From assembly GCA_041745535.1 (NCBI GenBank), contig JBGTIS010000155.1:1-37680 (forward strand): 37,680 nucleotides of DNA, given 5' to 3'. A program made the position numbers and the translations under genes. This DNA is from JBGTIS01 sp041745535. Its GTDB lineage: Bacteria; Bacteroidota; Bacteroidia; Cytophagales; Cyclobacteriaceae. A model generated the notes under the pieces. It ran no database searches. It saw only the letters and a list, made by a program, of their open reading frames with translations, and had not been told where the DNA came from. Each line of letters begins with the position of its first letter. Within the stretch, counting starts at the first letter, position 1. Below are positions 26,132 through 34,730 of this stretch, in pieces.

Positions 26132-26737
26132 ATGGCGGAGATAATAAAAAATATTCCTGTGCCACTTCTATTTAATGTTTGGAAACACCATTTGAGCTTT
26201 TTGGCGGAACAAGCGAGAAAAACAGAAGGTAATGATTTAACCACGCTGGCAGATTCCTTAAAGCAACTCGGAAACAACCAACTGGATCTCTACCTTGGCA
26301 CACTCAGCCCTGAAGAAGTAGGTAAAGAAATATTTGACAAACTTTCCGAAAAAAATGTAATTCAATATGATGCTTACCGGCAATGGCTGAGTCAGTCAGC
26401 CAAACAGTATCAGGTAATCAGCTTAAGTGATGGTTCTGAATGGACATTACGGCAGAGCTTGGAAACAGAACGATATGTGCACCTGCATCCGGCCCGGTAT
26501 GCGCCGCATACGGTTAGGGTTCGGGCAATTACATTGAAAACCGCTATGCTTACCTTTGCGTTTGCTTTGCGTACCAACAGAAAAGTGAATGGAGCGGACA
26601 TAAATTTGATACGACAGGAATATTTACAGGTATCACCCATTACCCAACTTCAGCCCCATTTGGGTTTGTATAAAATAATAAAATTAATAGAGCGGCACGC
26701 AGGAATTGAAATCCTACAGGAAAGAAACAGTCAGTAA
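26132..26737 (+). CDS. Hypothetical 201-aa soluble protein
   Basis: I do not recognise this family. The protein is soluble and mainly helical, with no signal peptide: N-terminal MAEIIKNIPVPLLFNVWKHH, a helical bundle to about residue 90, a central beta-like stretch (QYQVISLSDGSEWTLRQSLE and YVHLHPARYAPHTVRVRA), and a C-terminal helical part (TLKTAMLTFAFALRTNRKVN). The balanced composition, clean length and absence of long competing frames support a real gene. It is divergent from the DUF4407 gene across a 200-base gap and is followed by a terminator about 90 bases downstream, so it is probably monocistronic. Confidence 0.75.
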   Translation: MAEIIKNIPVPLLFNVWKHHLSFLAEQARKTEGNDLTTLADSLKQLGNNQLDLYLGTLSPEEVGKEIFDKLSEKNVIQYDAYRQWLSQSAKQYQVISLSDGSEWTLRQSLETERYVHLHPARYAPHTVRVRAITLKTAMLTFAFALRTNRKVNGADINLIRQEYLQVSPITQLQPHLGLYKIIKLIERHAGIEILQERNSQ

Positions 26738-26825
26738 TGAGGAGGCTGATTTATTTAATTGCAGGAAAAAACCAATGAAAAGGTTACCAGATGATCAGTG
26801 AATGTGCTCTTTGGAACAACAAACT

Positions 26826-26859
26826 AAAAAAACCTGCCTTAATGAAAACAGGTTTTTTT
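26826..26859 (+). terminator. Intrinsic terminator after the 201-aa gene
   Basis: AAAAAAACCTG (26826-26836) is a perfect inverted repeat of CAGGTTTTTTT (26849-26859), an 11-bp stem with a 12-base loop and a run of seven T. Confidence 0.85.
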
Positions 26860-27241
26860 AATTGCCAACTAAAAGATTACACTTTTTAATTTCTATTAAT
26901 TTACCAAAAAATAATGATTTTTTAAAGTCAGGCGCATTATTTAAGCTGGCGGTATTTTTAGTGTGTGCCTTACAGGAATCATAAGCCGCAGAAATGACCA
27001 CTTCTGTTGATTTTGCTGAAAGCAGGAGAGAAACCCTGTTCTCCAGTGTTGAAAAACAGGAAGATCAGGTAGCCAGGCTATTACAGGCTACGATTGCAAA
27101 GGAGGAATACAGCCCAAATCCGCAGCAAAATTTTTGTAACCAAGCCTGTGCATTTTGATTTTAGGTAAATCTTCAGCTATTTTATAAACACCATTTTCAG
27201 AATTAATTAAATCATCTTTCCACCATAACCCTAAAATTACT
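26860..27241. other. Intergenic region with one doubtful 54-codon frame
   Basis: About 380 bases before the mannonate-dehydratase-like gene. An ATG at 26994 opens a 54-residue plus-strand frame to 27158 (MTTSVDFAESRRETLFSSVE ... QVARLLQATIAKEEYSP) that has protein-like composition and could be a degraded gene end or a small protein; no family recognised. No promoter could be placed with confidence. Confidence 0.35.
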
Positions 27242-28588
27242 ATGAACCGACGTGAAGTACTTAAATCAGGCGCTCTGGCAGGTGCCTTTGGCTTGCTGGG
27301 CACATCCGGAATTACCCAGACACCCCCCGCTGCAACCCGCGATACCAAACCTGTAACCATTACCAAAGTAAAGGCTATTCCTACCTGTCCGCATGGGCTG
27401 GAACTGATTGTGGTGAAAGTGGAAACCAGCGAGCCGGGTTTATATGGCGTAGGATGTGCAACTTTCCGGCAAAGAGCACATGCGGTGGTTGCCGCCATTA
27501 ATCAGTACCTGGACGACTTTTGCAGGGGCAGAGATGTGGATAACATTGAGGACATCTGGCAAACGGCCTATGTAAGTTCATACTGGCGCAACGGCCCTGT
27601 ACTGAACAATGCCCTGAGCGGACTCGATCAGGCTTTGTGGGATATCAAAGGAAAACGGGCTGGTATGCCCGTGTATCAGTTGTTGGGGGGGAAGTGCCGT
27701 TTCGCTGTAGATTGCTATGCGCATGGTGGCGGGCAAACCATCGAAGAAACCGTTGAAAATGTACAGCGCTTTATGGATGAAGGTTACCGGCACGTCCGCA
27801 TCCAACTGGGGGGGTACGGCGCTGCCCAAATGCTGGGTGGCTATGGGAATGATACAGACAACACGCCTGACTTTAAGAAAGCCAAATTTGGTATGGCAGA
27901 CGATAATTTTATGAACACGCACGTGTATGTGAAAAGCGTGCCTCAATTGTTTGAGGCAGTGCGCAAAGCCTGTGGCGAAGAGGTTGAGCTTTTGCACGAT
28001 ATGCACGAAAGGGTGCAGCCCATCGAGGCCATCAATATGATAAAGTCGCTGGAAGAGTTCCGTCCTTTTTTTATTGAAGACCCTTTTTCGCCCGAAAACA
28101 ACGATTACTTTAAACTGCTGCGCCAGCAAACTGCCGTACCTTTGGCCATGGGCGAGTTGTACAACAATCCGCACGAATGGGTCAACCTGATGCAAGACCG
28201 GTTATTTGATTTTATCCGCATTCATATTTCGCAAATCGGGGGTATTACGCCCGCCATGAAAGTAGCCCGCCTGGGCGAATGGTTTAATGTGCGTACTGCC
28301 TGGCACGGTCCGGGCGATGTATCACCGGTGGGGCATGCCGCCAATGCCCACATCGACCTTGCCGTCTGGAATTTCGGTATTCAGGAAGCAGTAACCTTTT
28401 CTGATACGTTACAGGAAATATTTCCGGGTTGCCCGCAAATGAAAAACGGCTATATGCACATTAATGAAGTACCCGGGCTGGGCGTAGATGTAAACGAGCA
28501 ACTGGCCTTGAAATATCCGCTGCCCGAAAAAAACGATTATAACTGGACCCAACTCAGAAAAAGAGATGGTACGCCGGTAAGGCCATAA
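27242..28588 (+). CDS. Mannonate dehydratase-like (ManD/RspA) enolase-superfamily enzyme with Tat-type signal
   Basis: Enolase-superfamily dehydratases of the ManD/RspA group abstract a proton next to a sugar-acid carboxylate and eliminate water (D-mannonate to 2-keto-3-deoxygluconate in efficient members; others act weakly or on different acids). The 448-residue protein has the capping domain (GLYGVGCATFRQRAHAVV, ALSGLDQALWDIKGKRAG) and barrel with metal ligands Asp253 (LLHDMHERV), Glu279 (FFIEDPFSPENN) and Glu305 (AMGELYNN), spaced 26 and 26 as in ManD, and TAWHGPGDVSPVGHAANAH near the end. His255 beside Asp253 matches the ManD DxH motif. The N-terminus MNRREVLKSGALAGAFGLLG is a twin-arginine signal, so it likely acts in the periplasm, which is unusual for sugar-acid catabolism. 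No transporter, kinase or aldolase is adjacent, so substrate is open. Confidence 0.88.
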   Translation: MNRREVLKSGALAGAFGLLGTSGITQTPPAATRDTKPVTITKVKAIPTCPHGLELIVVKVETSEPGLYGVGCATFRQRAHAVVAAINQYLDDFCRGRDVDNIEDIWQTAYVSSYWRNGPVLNNALSGLDQALWDIKGKRAGMPVYQLLGGKCRFAVDCYAHGGGQTIEETVENVQRFMDEGYRHVRIQLGGYGAAQMLGGYGNDTDNTPDFKKAKFGMADDNFMNTHVYVKSVPQLFEAVRKACGEEVELLHDMHERVQPIEAINMIKSLEEFRPFFIEDPFSPENNDYFKLLRQQTAVPLAMGELYNNPHEWVNLMQDRLFDFIRIHISQIGGITPAMKVARLGEWFNVRTAWHGPGDVSPVGHAANAHIDLAVWNFGIQEAVTFSDTLQEIFPGCPQMKNGYMHINEVPGLGVDVNEQLALKYPLPEKNDYNWTQLRKRDGTPVRP

Positions 28589-28760
28589 ATTAAACTTCTG
28601 ATAGCTAAAAAAAGTCGGGTTTTGAAAACCGATGCCCAATATAGCTTTGATGCGTTACGGTAATAATTGTTATGAGTGAAAATGACAGCCGCATCTAATA
28701 TGTAAAAAAAACATTTTTATAGTTGAATACTAATTTAGCTTATTATGATTATCTTTCTAC

Positions 28761-28925
28761 ATGAAATATAAGTTCCCGGAAGGATCTGTGGTATATGCCA
28801 AAGATAATCCTTCGCTAAAGTTAAAAGTAAGGCGTTATGTAGATCGTATTTATTATTGTACCATTCAAAAAGACCCTACTCTAAAGGAACTGGTATATTT
28901 TGAGAGAGAATTAATGACATTATAG
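28761..28925 (+). CDS. Small conserved-type 54-aa protein
   Basis: A 54-residue basic protein (MKYKFPEGSVVYAKDNPSLK, then LKVRRYVDRIYYC and KELVYFERELMTL) that resembles a small uncharacterised protein type seen in Cytophagales and Sphingobacteriales genomes (from memory). The predicted fold is a compact beta sheet: alternating hydrophobic positions in VVYA, LKVRRY, IYYCTI and ELVYFE. The single Cys is in the third strand. No signal or membrane helix. Function unknown. Confidence 0.65.
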   Translation: MKYKFPEGSVVYAKDNPSLKLKVRRYVDRIYYCTIQKDPTLKELVYFERELMTL

Positions 28926-28996
28926 TAACAATGCCTCAGATTCTGAAAGGATAGTTACTTTACGTGTATTTTGTTTAAACTTAAAAGAAAAAGGTC

Positions 28997-29146
28997 ATGT
29001 CTAAATCAAATGAGGGAAGAGAAAAAAACGTTAAAAAAGAACCTCAAAAAAACTTAAAAGAGAAAAGAGCGGCAAAAGCAGCTAAACGCGAAGAAAAAAA
29101 ACGTAGAGACTGACCCCAAATCCAGGTTCAGTATATACCATCAGTA
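28997..29146 (+). CDS. Small Lys-rich 49-aa protein
   Basis: A 49-residue, highly basic frame beginning MSKSNEGREKNVKKEPQKNL and continuing KEKRAAKAAKREEKNV. Such short Lys/Ala/Glu-rich proteins that start MxKSxxxGxKNVKK are common next to housekeeping genes in Bacteroidota. Near residue 34 a seven-A run sits where the frame changes character: with one extra A the protein would end KREEKKRRD at 29111-29113, a more typical end. The present tail VETDPKSRFSIYHQ may thus be read-through after a one-base loss. A 71-base gap separates it from the 54-aa gene. Confidence 0.5.
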
Positions 29147-29910
29147 GGTACTGGCTTCCTGTTTTTAAACGGATAATATTAAATTTCACACGTTTAAATT
29201 ATAGGACAGTAATTAATTTGCAGACTAATTCTATTTATTTCTAAAAGGGGATGCCTCTAGCTTAATCCTGGTGAGAAACTATTCTAACAAGTAATACATT
29301 TGTGAAAGAAATAGGGGCAAGCTTAGGCCATATCCCTATCCTGCATTTAGAGTTTTGCGCTCAGTGCGTTTGAGTATTTTTCGCATAATTAAGGCCGGTA
29401 ACTGCTTTTATGCGAGAGAGAATTCGTCAACCTTTCGAATAACATATATACATCGGAAGCATAATAGATAGCCCTACCTTTAGATTGGGATTGTATGATG
29501 GACAATCCAAAGCCAGTACCTCTTTATTGATTCTCCCATTAGTCTTCCACCATTTAACAATTGCGAAAGGTATTTAAAATTGAAGGAGGTTTTTTTGAAA
29601 TTATGTTAGGGTAAGAAATAATGGAAAGGTAATGCTTATAATAGAATAAAGTTTTGAATTGAATAAATATTTCCCGGTTCTGCTTCAGGGTATCTGATAG
29701 CATCAGCAATAAGATTCCTGTAATTCTGTTAGCAGGTGATTTGTAATGGTTAAATTTAATTGCATTCAAAAGAAAGTTTAGGGTAAAAAGTCGTTTTATA
29801 TAATAAAGGTACATATTGGTTGTAAAAAATTATATTCACATAAATCTGATCTGTACTTCCTCTACCTTGCTGAAAATATTTCATTTAAACACATCTCTTT
29901 ATTTTTCCCT
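29147..29910. other. 764-base gene-poor region, possibly decayed
   Basis: No convincing gene. An 86-codon minus-strand frame (29554-29814) is rich in Ile, Asn, Lys and Tyr as expected from AT-rich noncoding DNA. Minus-strand fragments around 29390-29560 (for example EVLALDCPSYNPNLKVGLSI in one frame, then a stop) hint at a broken coding sequence, but not enough to name it. The upstream region of the GH130 gene must contain its promoter; no TAnnTTTG match was placed. Confidence 0.45.
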
Positions 29911-31383
29911 ATGAGACTTTCTATTGAACGAAAAAATGTAAAAGTATATCCGGATACAAAGCGCGTTATTGCCCGGTTTTTCTTTTATGGTGATGAGCGC
30001 GCGAAGCAGGTTATTCAACGTGTGTTGAAGATGAGTGAAGAGGAAGTTTTCGGCACCATTTCACCTATACTTCAGGAATACTCCAAAAGACATCGTAATA
30101 TCACCAAAGTGTTGTACCGGCACTGTAACCACCTGAAATATCTATTTCCTGATTTGGGTATCGACTTTGAGCAGCTTTCTACTTACCAAAAGCTACTGAT
30201 TGGTTCTTTTTTTACCCATGAATATTCTATTGAATCCGCAGCGTTTTTTAATCCTTCAATCATAGAAGATCCCGACCAGACTGAACTGGAAAAGGGACAA
30301 AAGCGGGTAATAATGAGTTTCAGGGCAGTGGGTGAAGGCCATATTTCTTCTATTGTATTCCGTAGAGCCTTACTGGATAAGGATAATAATATTACCGTAA
30401 TTCCGGCAGGTAACAATGTAGATGAAGCCGATATTATCCATAGTGCTTCTTATACAAAAAAAGAGTTTTTTGATAATGGTTTCAGTGCTCAGATTGATAA
30501 GCACGTGGTAAACCAGGTGAAAGAGCAATTAGAAGATCAGTTTGATTATAATTTTCTTAAAAAGGTCATCATCAACCAAAAGAAATTACAGACTGAAGAA
30601 TCTCTGAAATTGGAATACGAAAAAGTATTGTGGCTGGCCGATTCTTATTATGAAATTACCTTTTCGCTGGATACCGATATTTCCGATCGTGTAATTTTCC
30701 CAATATCCGAATTTGAGCGAAAAGGGATTGAAGATGCCCGTTTTGTGCGCTTTACGGAAGATGATGGCAGTATGGTATACTTTGCTACTTATACCGCTTA
30801 TGATGGCGAAACCATTGTTCCTAAATTGTTAAAAACCCACGATTTTTATAAATTCAGTATCATGCCGTTGTATGGTGCTGGTGCACAGAATAAGAATTTC
30901 GCGCTTTTTCCCAGAAAGATAAATGGCAAATTTACCATGATATCGCGTAATGATGGCTGTAACAATTACATTATGTATTCCGACAATATCAATTTGTGGG
31001 ACAATCCGGTAAAGATAAAAGCACCTAAATACCCCTGGGAATTTATACAGGTGGGTAACTGTGGGTCTCCTATTGAAACGGAGTATGGCTGGCTTTTGCT
31101 TACCCATGGAGTGGGTCCAATGAGAAGGTATTGTATAGGAGTAAGTTTGCTGCAATTAGACAATCCGGCTGTAGAAATCGGACATTTGCATGAACCATTA
31201 CTTATTCCCAACAAAGATGAGAGAGAAGGATACGTACCCAATGTATTGTACACCTGCGGTGCTATCATTCACAATAACCAGCTCATTATTCCTTATGGAT
31301 TATCTGACTACTGCTCTTCTTTTGCTTCGGTAGATCTTAACGCGTTGCTGGATAAACTACGAAATCATACTCCTATGCTGTAA
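29911..31383 (+). CDS. Glycoside hydrolase family 130 protein (mannoside phosphorylase/hydrolase type)
   Basis: GH130 enzymes phosphorolyse or hydrolyse beta-mannosides, many acting on beta-1,2- or beta-1,4-linked mannose. The 490-residue protein carries an N-terminal helical extension (about 1-110) followed by the five-bladed propeller: MSFRAVGEGHISSIVFR, FPISEFERKGIEDARFVRFT with the family's catalytic acid likely Asp275 (position of EDxR), GAGAQNKNFALFPRKINGKF, ISRNDGCNNY, VGNCGSPIETEYGWLLLTHG (phosphate/sugar-binding region) and PYGLSDYCSSFASV. No signal peptide, so it acts in the cytoplasm. It converges with, and overlaps by 27 bases, a GT4 gene, suggesting a shared glycan pathway. The substrate cannot be fixed, but intracellular beta-mannoside is the family-based expectation. 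Confidence 0.88.
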   Translation: MRLSIERKNVKVYPDTKRVIARFFFYGDERAKQVIQRVLKMSEEEVFGTISPILQEYSKRHRNITKVLYRHCNHLKYLFPDLGIDFEQLSTYQKLLIGSFFTHEYSIESAAFFNPSIIEDPDQTELEKGQKRVIMSFRAVGEGHISSIVFRRALLDKDNNITVIPAGNNVDEADIIHSASYTKKEFFDNGFSAQIDKHVVNQVKEQLEDQFDYNFLKKVIINQKKLQTEESLKLEYEKVLWLADSYYEITFSLDTDISDRVIFPISEFERKGIEDARFVRFTEDDGSMVYFATYTAYDGETIVPKLLKTHDFYKFSIMPLYGAGAQNKNFALFPRKINGKFTMISRNDGCNNYIMYSDNINLWDNPVKIKAPKYPWEFIQVGNCGSPIETEYGWLLLTHGVGPMRRYCIGVSLLQLDNPAVEIGHLHEPLLIPNKDEREGYVPNVLYTCGAIIHNNQLIIPYGLSDYCSSFASVDLNALLDKLRNHTPML

Positions 31384-32382
31384 CAGCTGTTTATAAACGG
31401 ATATGTAGTCGGCAACCATTTTTTCCTGAGAAAACCGAGCCATTGCCCATTCACGGCATTGTAGCCGGTTAATGCTTCCCAATTGATGAACAGCATGAAC
31501 GGCTCCACTCACATTTTTTACAAGAAAGCCGGTTTGCGCATGTTGTACAAGCTCGGGCATGGCTCCTTTATTAAAGGCAATTACCGGGGTGCCACACATC
31601 ATAGCTTCCGCTACACTAAGCCCAAAGGGTTCATTAAATTGAATAGGATGTAATAAGGCATAAGCTTTACCTAGCAACTCATTGCGTTTTTCCGGACCAG
31701 CAGGGCCCGTAAACACAACCTGGTCGTTTAAAAATGGTTTTACCGCTTTATCAAAGTATTGCTGATCCTGAATAATACCGGCTATAATTAACTGCCTTTT
31801 CGTACGACGGGCAATCTGAATGGCTTCAGTTGTGCCTTTATCGGGATGTATTCGGCCAAAAAACAACAGATAATCTTCCGGTTGTTTGGTAAAAGTAAAG
31901 TCTTCTACCCTGATGCCGTTATATACGGTGGCCATATATTTTAAATCCGGATGACGATCGGCATTACTGATGGATACATAACCAGTGGTGGTATTATACT
32001 TTTGATATACCGGTATAATTCTTGGCGATGAAAATCCATGTATGGTAGTTAACATGGGCGTCTGAATTAGTTTGGAGTACGTAAGCGGTAAGAAATCGAA
32101 ATGATTATGGATGATATCAAATTGCGCTACTTTTTCCATCAGATTACTAATGTGCAGGCATTCCACTACTTTGGCATCCTGCATGCGATCTTCCTCATAT
32201 CCCTGCTGTACTACAGCATCCAGCTTTCCTGTTGTTAAAGAGTCGCTCGTAGCAAAAAGAGTAACATCTAACCCCAGTTTTACCAGTCCTTCTGTTACGT
32301 TGGAGGCCATCTGTTCCCATGGGCCATAATGGCGGGGAGGTGTGCGCCAGGCTATGGGAGATAAAACTGCTACTTTCATCAT
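31357..32382 (-). CDS. GT4-family glycosyltransferase
   Basis: A 341-residue GT-B-fold retaining glycosyltransferase. N-terminal acceptor domain starts MMKVAVLSPIAWRTPPRHYG with the glycine-loop substitute PPRHYGPWEQ, then DIIHNHFDFLPL and TIHGFSSPRIIPVY; the C-terminal nucleotide-sugar domain has YLLFFGRIHPDKGTTEAIQI and the EX7E motif EPFGLSVAEAM followed by CGTPVIAFNKGAMPEL. These match the group near mannosyl- and trehalose-type GT4 enzymes. The ATG shares one base with the TAA of the upstream 757-aa glycosyltransferase (TAATG), implying translational coupling. Its 3' end overlaps the GH130 gene tail-to-tail by 27 bases. Confidence 0.92.
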   Translation of the reverse strand: MMKVAVLSPIAWRTPPRHYGPWEQMASNVTEGLVKLGLDVTLFATSDSLTTGKLDAVVQQGYEEDRMQDAKVVECLHISNLMEKVAQFDIIHNHFDFLPLTYSKLIQTPMLTTIHGFSSPRIIPVYQKYNTTTGYVSISNADRHPDLKYMATVYNGIRVEDFTFTKQPEDYLLFFGRIHPDKGTTEAIQIARRTKRQLIIAGIIQDQQYFDKAVKPFLNDQVVFTGPAGPEKRNELLGKAYALLHPIQFNEPFGLSVAEAMMCGTPVIAFNKGAMPELVQHAQTGFLVKNVSGAVHAVHQLGSINRLQCREWAMARFSQEKMVADYISVYKQLLQHRSMIS

Positions 32383-34655
32383 TAGTGCGCAGGGGCCAGG
32401 TCCGGGGTGCTGGGTTCGTATTCGTATTCCAATTCTAATGCTTTCAATACGGCAAGATGGGAAATTAAATAGGCGAGGGTACTTTCCGCACCCTGATTGC
32501 GGTTGAGAGCCGTTTCCTGTAAACCATCACAACAGCCTTTAGTTTCATGGTCGTACAGGGGAACCCGAAGTATATTTTCTCCTAAAAACCATTGGTAGCT
32601 GACAAACATTTTTTCAATATAAACCGGATGATGGGTAATCTGATAAGCTTTAAGGTACATTAAAACCATCGCCATGGTTTCTATTGCCTGCTGGTCAAAT
32701 ACAGGAACTTCCCCGCCCCGATGGTACCATTCATTGTTGCCAATGGGCGACAAAAACCCATTATTCAGCGTAAGTTTATCTAAAAAGGCCAACGATTCCA
32801 TCGCTATCTGTTTTATTTTTTCATCTCCGGTTATTTCATAAGCATGCAACAGTGCCAGCGGTAGTATGGCATTATCATACGTGAGTTTTTCTTCAAACCA
32901 ATGCCAGTTTTCTCCTTTTTGCCGCTCATAGGCATTTTTTAATGGTGTAGTCAGATTCATTAGTTCACGAAGGAGTTGGAATTCGCCCGGATGCGCTTTC
33001 AGATAGAAACAGATGCCAATAATGGTATTGGCCATGCCTCGTAAATGGCGTAATTTTTTAAAATGAGGAACGGAACGAAAAAACAATTCACCGGCAAACT
33101 CCCGATAGGAACTATTCGGCGCGCAATCGATCATGTAGCCCAACGACCAGACCGTACGTCCAAAAGAATCTTCTGATCCAACCTCATCCAGGTATTCACG
33201 CTTAAAACTAAGGAAGTTACGAAAGTTACCATCGTCCCGCTGCATATAATGAATAAAACTAAGATAAATGGGCAACAGTTCTAAAGCTTCGTTACTTTTA
33301 TTACGCTGATAAGCCATTAGGGCCATAATTAATGCACGGGCATTGTCATCCAGACAATACCCTTCTTTCAGGTTAGGAATACCATATTTGGCATGCTGTA
33401 CAATGCCGGTATCGTCTGTTAATCGGATCACATGGGTTAGACTAAATTCTGGAATTCTTTCCGGGTCTACAATCTGTTGGAGTACAGGATCGGTAAATAA
33501 TTCCTGGTTAATTGATTCCTGTATGGTGCGGATATAAGTAGCGCCTATTTCTGGCCAGCGTAAATGCAAGCCATACTCATAGGCATTTTGCTTTAAAATA
33601 TTAAGCCTGCCTGGGTCGTTCAGCAACTCATTAATCATTTCAGCCAGCCCATCCGCGTCTTTAAATTTAAATAAGCAGCCCCGTTCATCCTCCAGTAATT
33701 CCAGCGCATGCCAGTAAGGTGTAGAAACTACCGCCGCGCCCGCACCTACAGCATATGATAAAGTGCCGCTGGTAATCTGAGCTTCGTTCAGGTAGGGGGT
33801 TACATAAATATGCGCCGCGGTGAGGTAATTAATTAGTTCCGCGTCAGAAACAAATTTACTAATAAAAGTGAGGTGTTTATCAACTTTCAGATTGATAGCT
33901 AATCGTTTTAAATAATCGCGGTATTCTTCTCCTGAGGTGCGCACGATGCCCGGATGTGTATTTCCCAATACCACATACATCACATCAGGGTGCTGTTCAA
34001 TAATTTTAGGCAATGCTTTAATTACGGTTTCTAATCCTTTGTTTCGGCTAAGCAAACCAAACGTAAGCAGTACACGATGCTTACGGAAGAGGGAAACTTT
34101 TTTAAGTGGATTTACTTCTGGTGGTTCCAGATCTGGTACGCCATGCTCAACATATTGTATTTTTTCAGGATCTATTCCATAGATAGTTACCAGGAAATCT
34201 ATGCCACGACGGCTCATGACGAGTAGTTTGGCCGAGCGAGCGGCAATTTCCTGGATAATTAGTTTTTGCGCGTAAGAAGGCTCTTTCAGGATAGTATGAA
34301 GAATAGAAAACAATGGTTTTTCCAGGCGATGAAGCAGGGGCAGAATATAAATACCACTTTCTCCGCCATATATACCAAATTCATGTTCCATAATAACAGC
34401 CTGGACGTCGCTGGTATTGATAAAGGTTGCTGCCTGAATATAATCTTTCTGGTAATTCTGTCGGATAATGAATTTTACATATTCAGGATAATCGTAGGTA
34501 TGCCTATCTTCTGAATCGTTTACCGCGATACCAAACCCATTTTCTAAATAAGACTGATCGGGAAAGTTTTTGCGAATCGCCCTCTCCAGATTATTATTAA
34601 ATGTCGCGATACCACATTCTCGTGGTAGGTAGGTAGATATATAGGCAATTTTCAT
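32382..34655 (-). CDS. GT4 glycosyltransferase fused to an alpha/alpha-toroid domain
   Basis: A 757-residue two-domain protein. Residues about 1-390 are a GT4 GT-B transferase: MKIAYISTYLPRECGIATFN, VIMEHEFGIYGGESGIYILP, LLTFGLLSRNKGLETVIKAL, YVTPYLNEAQITSGTLSYAV and GAAVVSTPYWHALELL. In place of the usual EGFGLxxxEA the segment NEAQITSGTLSYAVG is seen, a known variant. Residues about 415-745 are helical hairpins typical of a six-hairpin (alpha/alpha) toroid: YCLDDNARALIMALMAYQ, RDDGNFRNFLSFKREYLDEV, GSEDSFGRTVWSLGYM, WHWFEEKLTYDNAILPLALL, GGEVPVFDQQAIETMAMVLM and NRNQGAESTLAYLISHLAVL. It may couple transfer to glycan trimming or binding. First gene of a two-gene operon with the downstream GT4. 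Confidence 0.9.
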   Translation of the reverse strand: MKIAYISTYLPRECGIATFNNNLERAIRKNFPDQSYLENGFGIAVNDSEDRHTYDYPEYVKFIIRQNYQKDYIQAATFINTSDVQAVIMEHEFGIYGGESGIYILPLLHRLEKPLFSILHTILKEPSYAQKLIIQEIAARSAKLLVMSRRGIDFLVTIYGIDPEKIQYVEHGVPDLEPPEVNPLKKVSLFRKHRVLLTFGLLSRNKGLETVIKALPKIIEQHPDVMYVVLGNTHPGIVRTSGEEYRDYLKRLAINLKVDKHLTFISKFVSDAELINYLTAAHIYVTPYLNEAQITSGTLSYAVGAGAAVVSTPYWHALELLEDERGCLFKFKDADGLAEMINELLNDPGRLNILKQNAYEYGLHLRWPEIGATYIRTIQESINQELFTDPVLQQIVDPERIPEFSLTHVIRLTDDTGIVQHAKYGIPNLKEGYCLDDNARALIMALMAYQRNKSNEALELLPIYLSFIHYMQRDDGNFRNFLSFKREYLDEVGSEDSFGRTVWSLGYMIDCAPNSSYREFAGELFFRSVPHFKKLRHLRGMANTIIGICFYLKAHPGEFQLLRELMNLTTPLKNAYERQKGENWHWFEEKLTYDNAILPLALLHAYEITGDEKIKQIAMESLAFLDKLTLNNGFLSPIGNNEWYHRGGEVPVFDQQAIETMAMVLMYLKAYQITHHPVYIEKMFVSYQWFLGENILRVPLYDHETKGCCDGLQETALNRNQGAESTLAYLISHLAVLKALELEYEYEPSTPDLAPAH

Positions 34656-34675
34656 AGTGTATGACGTAAAACAAA

Positions 34676-34698
34676 GCAGGTTCTTTATGAGAACCTGC
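34676..34698 (-). terminator. Intrinsic terminator of the Dps-like operon
   Basis: Read on the minus strand, GCAGGTTCT (34698-34690) pairs perfectly with AGAACCTGC (34684-34676) around a 5-base loop, followed by TTTGTTTT. It falls 32 bases after the Dps-like stop and 20 bases before the next operon's first ATG, so it separates the two transcription units. Confidence 0.85.
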
Positions 34699-34730
34699 CC
34701 TAATTGTATTTGTTCTAAAAAGAATAATAT

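Noticed and set aside
29390..29560. Possible IS1182-like transposase fragment (minus strand)
   Set aside because: One short piece (SYNPNLKVGLSI) loosely recalls the SYDPRMLLKVLIYG motif, but the flanking sequence does not follow the family, so it is not called.
29554..29814. 86-codon minus-strand frame
   Set aside because: Composition (Ile, Asn, Tyr, Lys) matches AT-rich noncoding DNA; no motif, no start signal.
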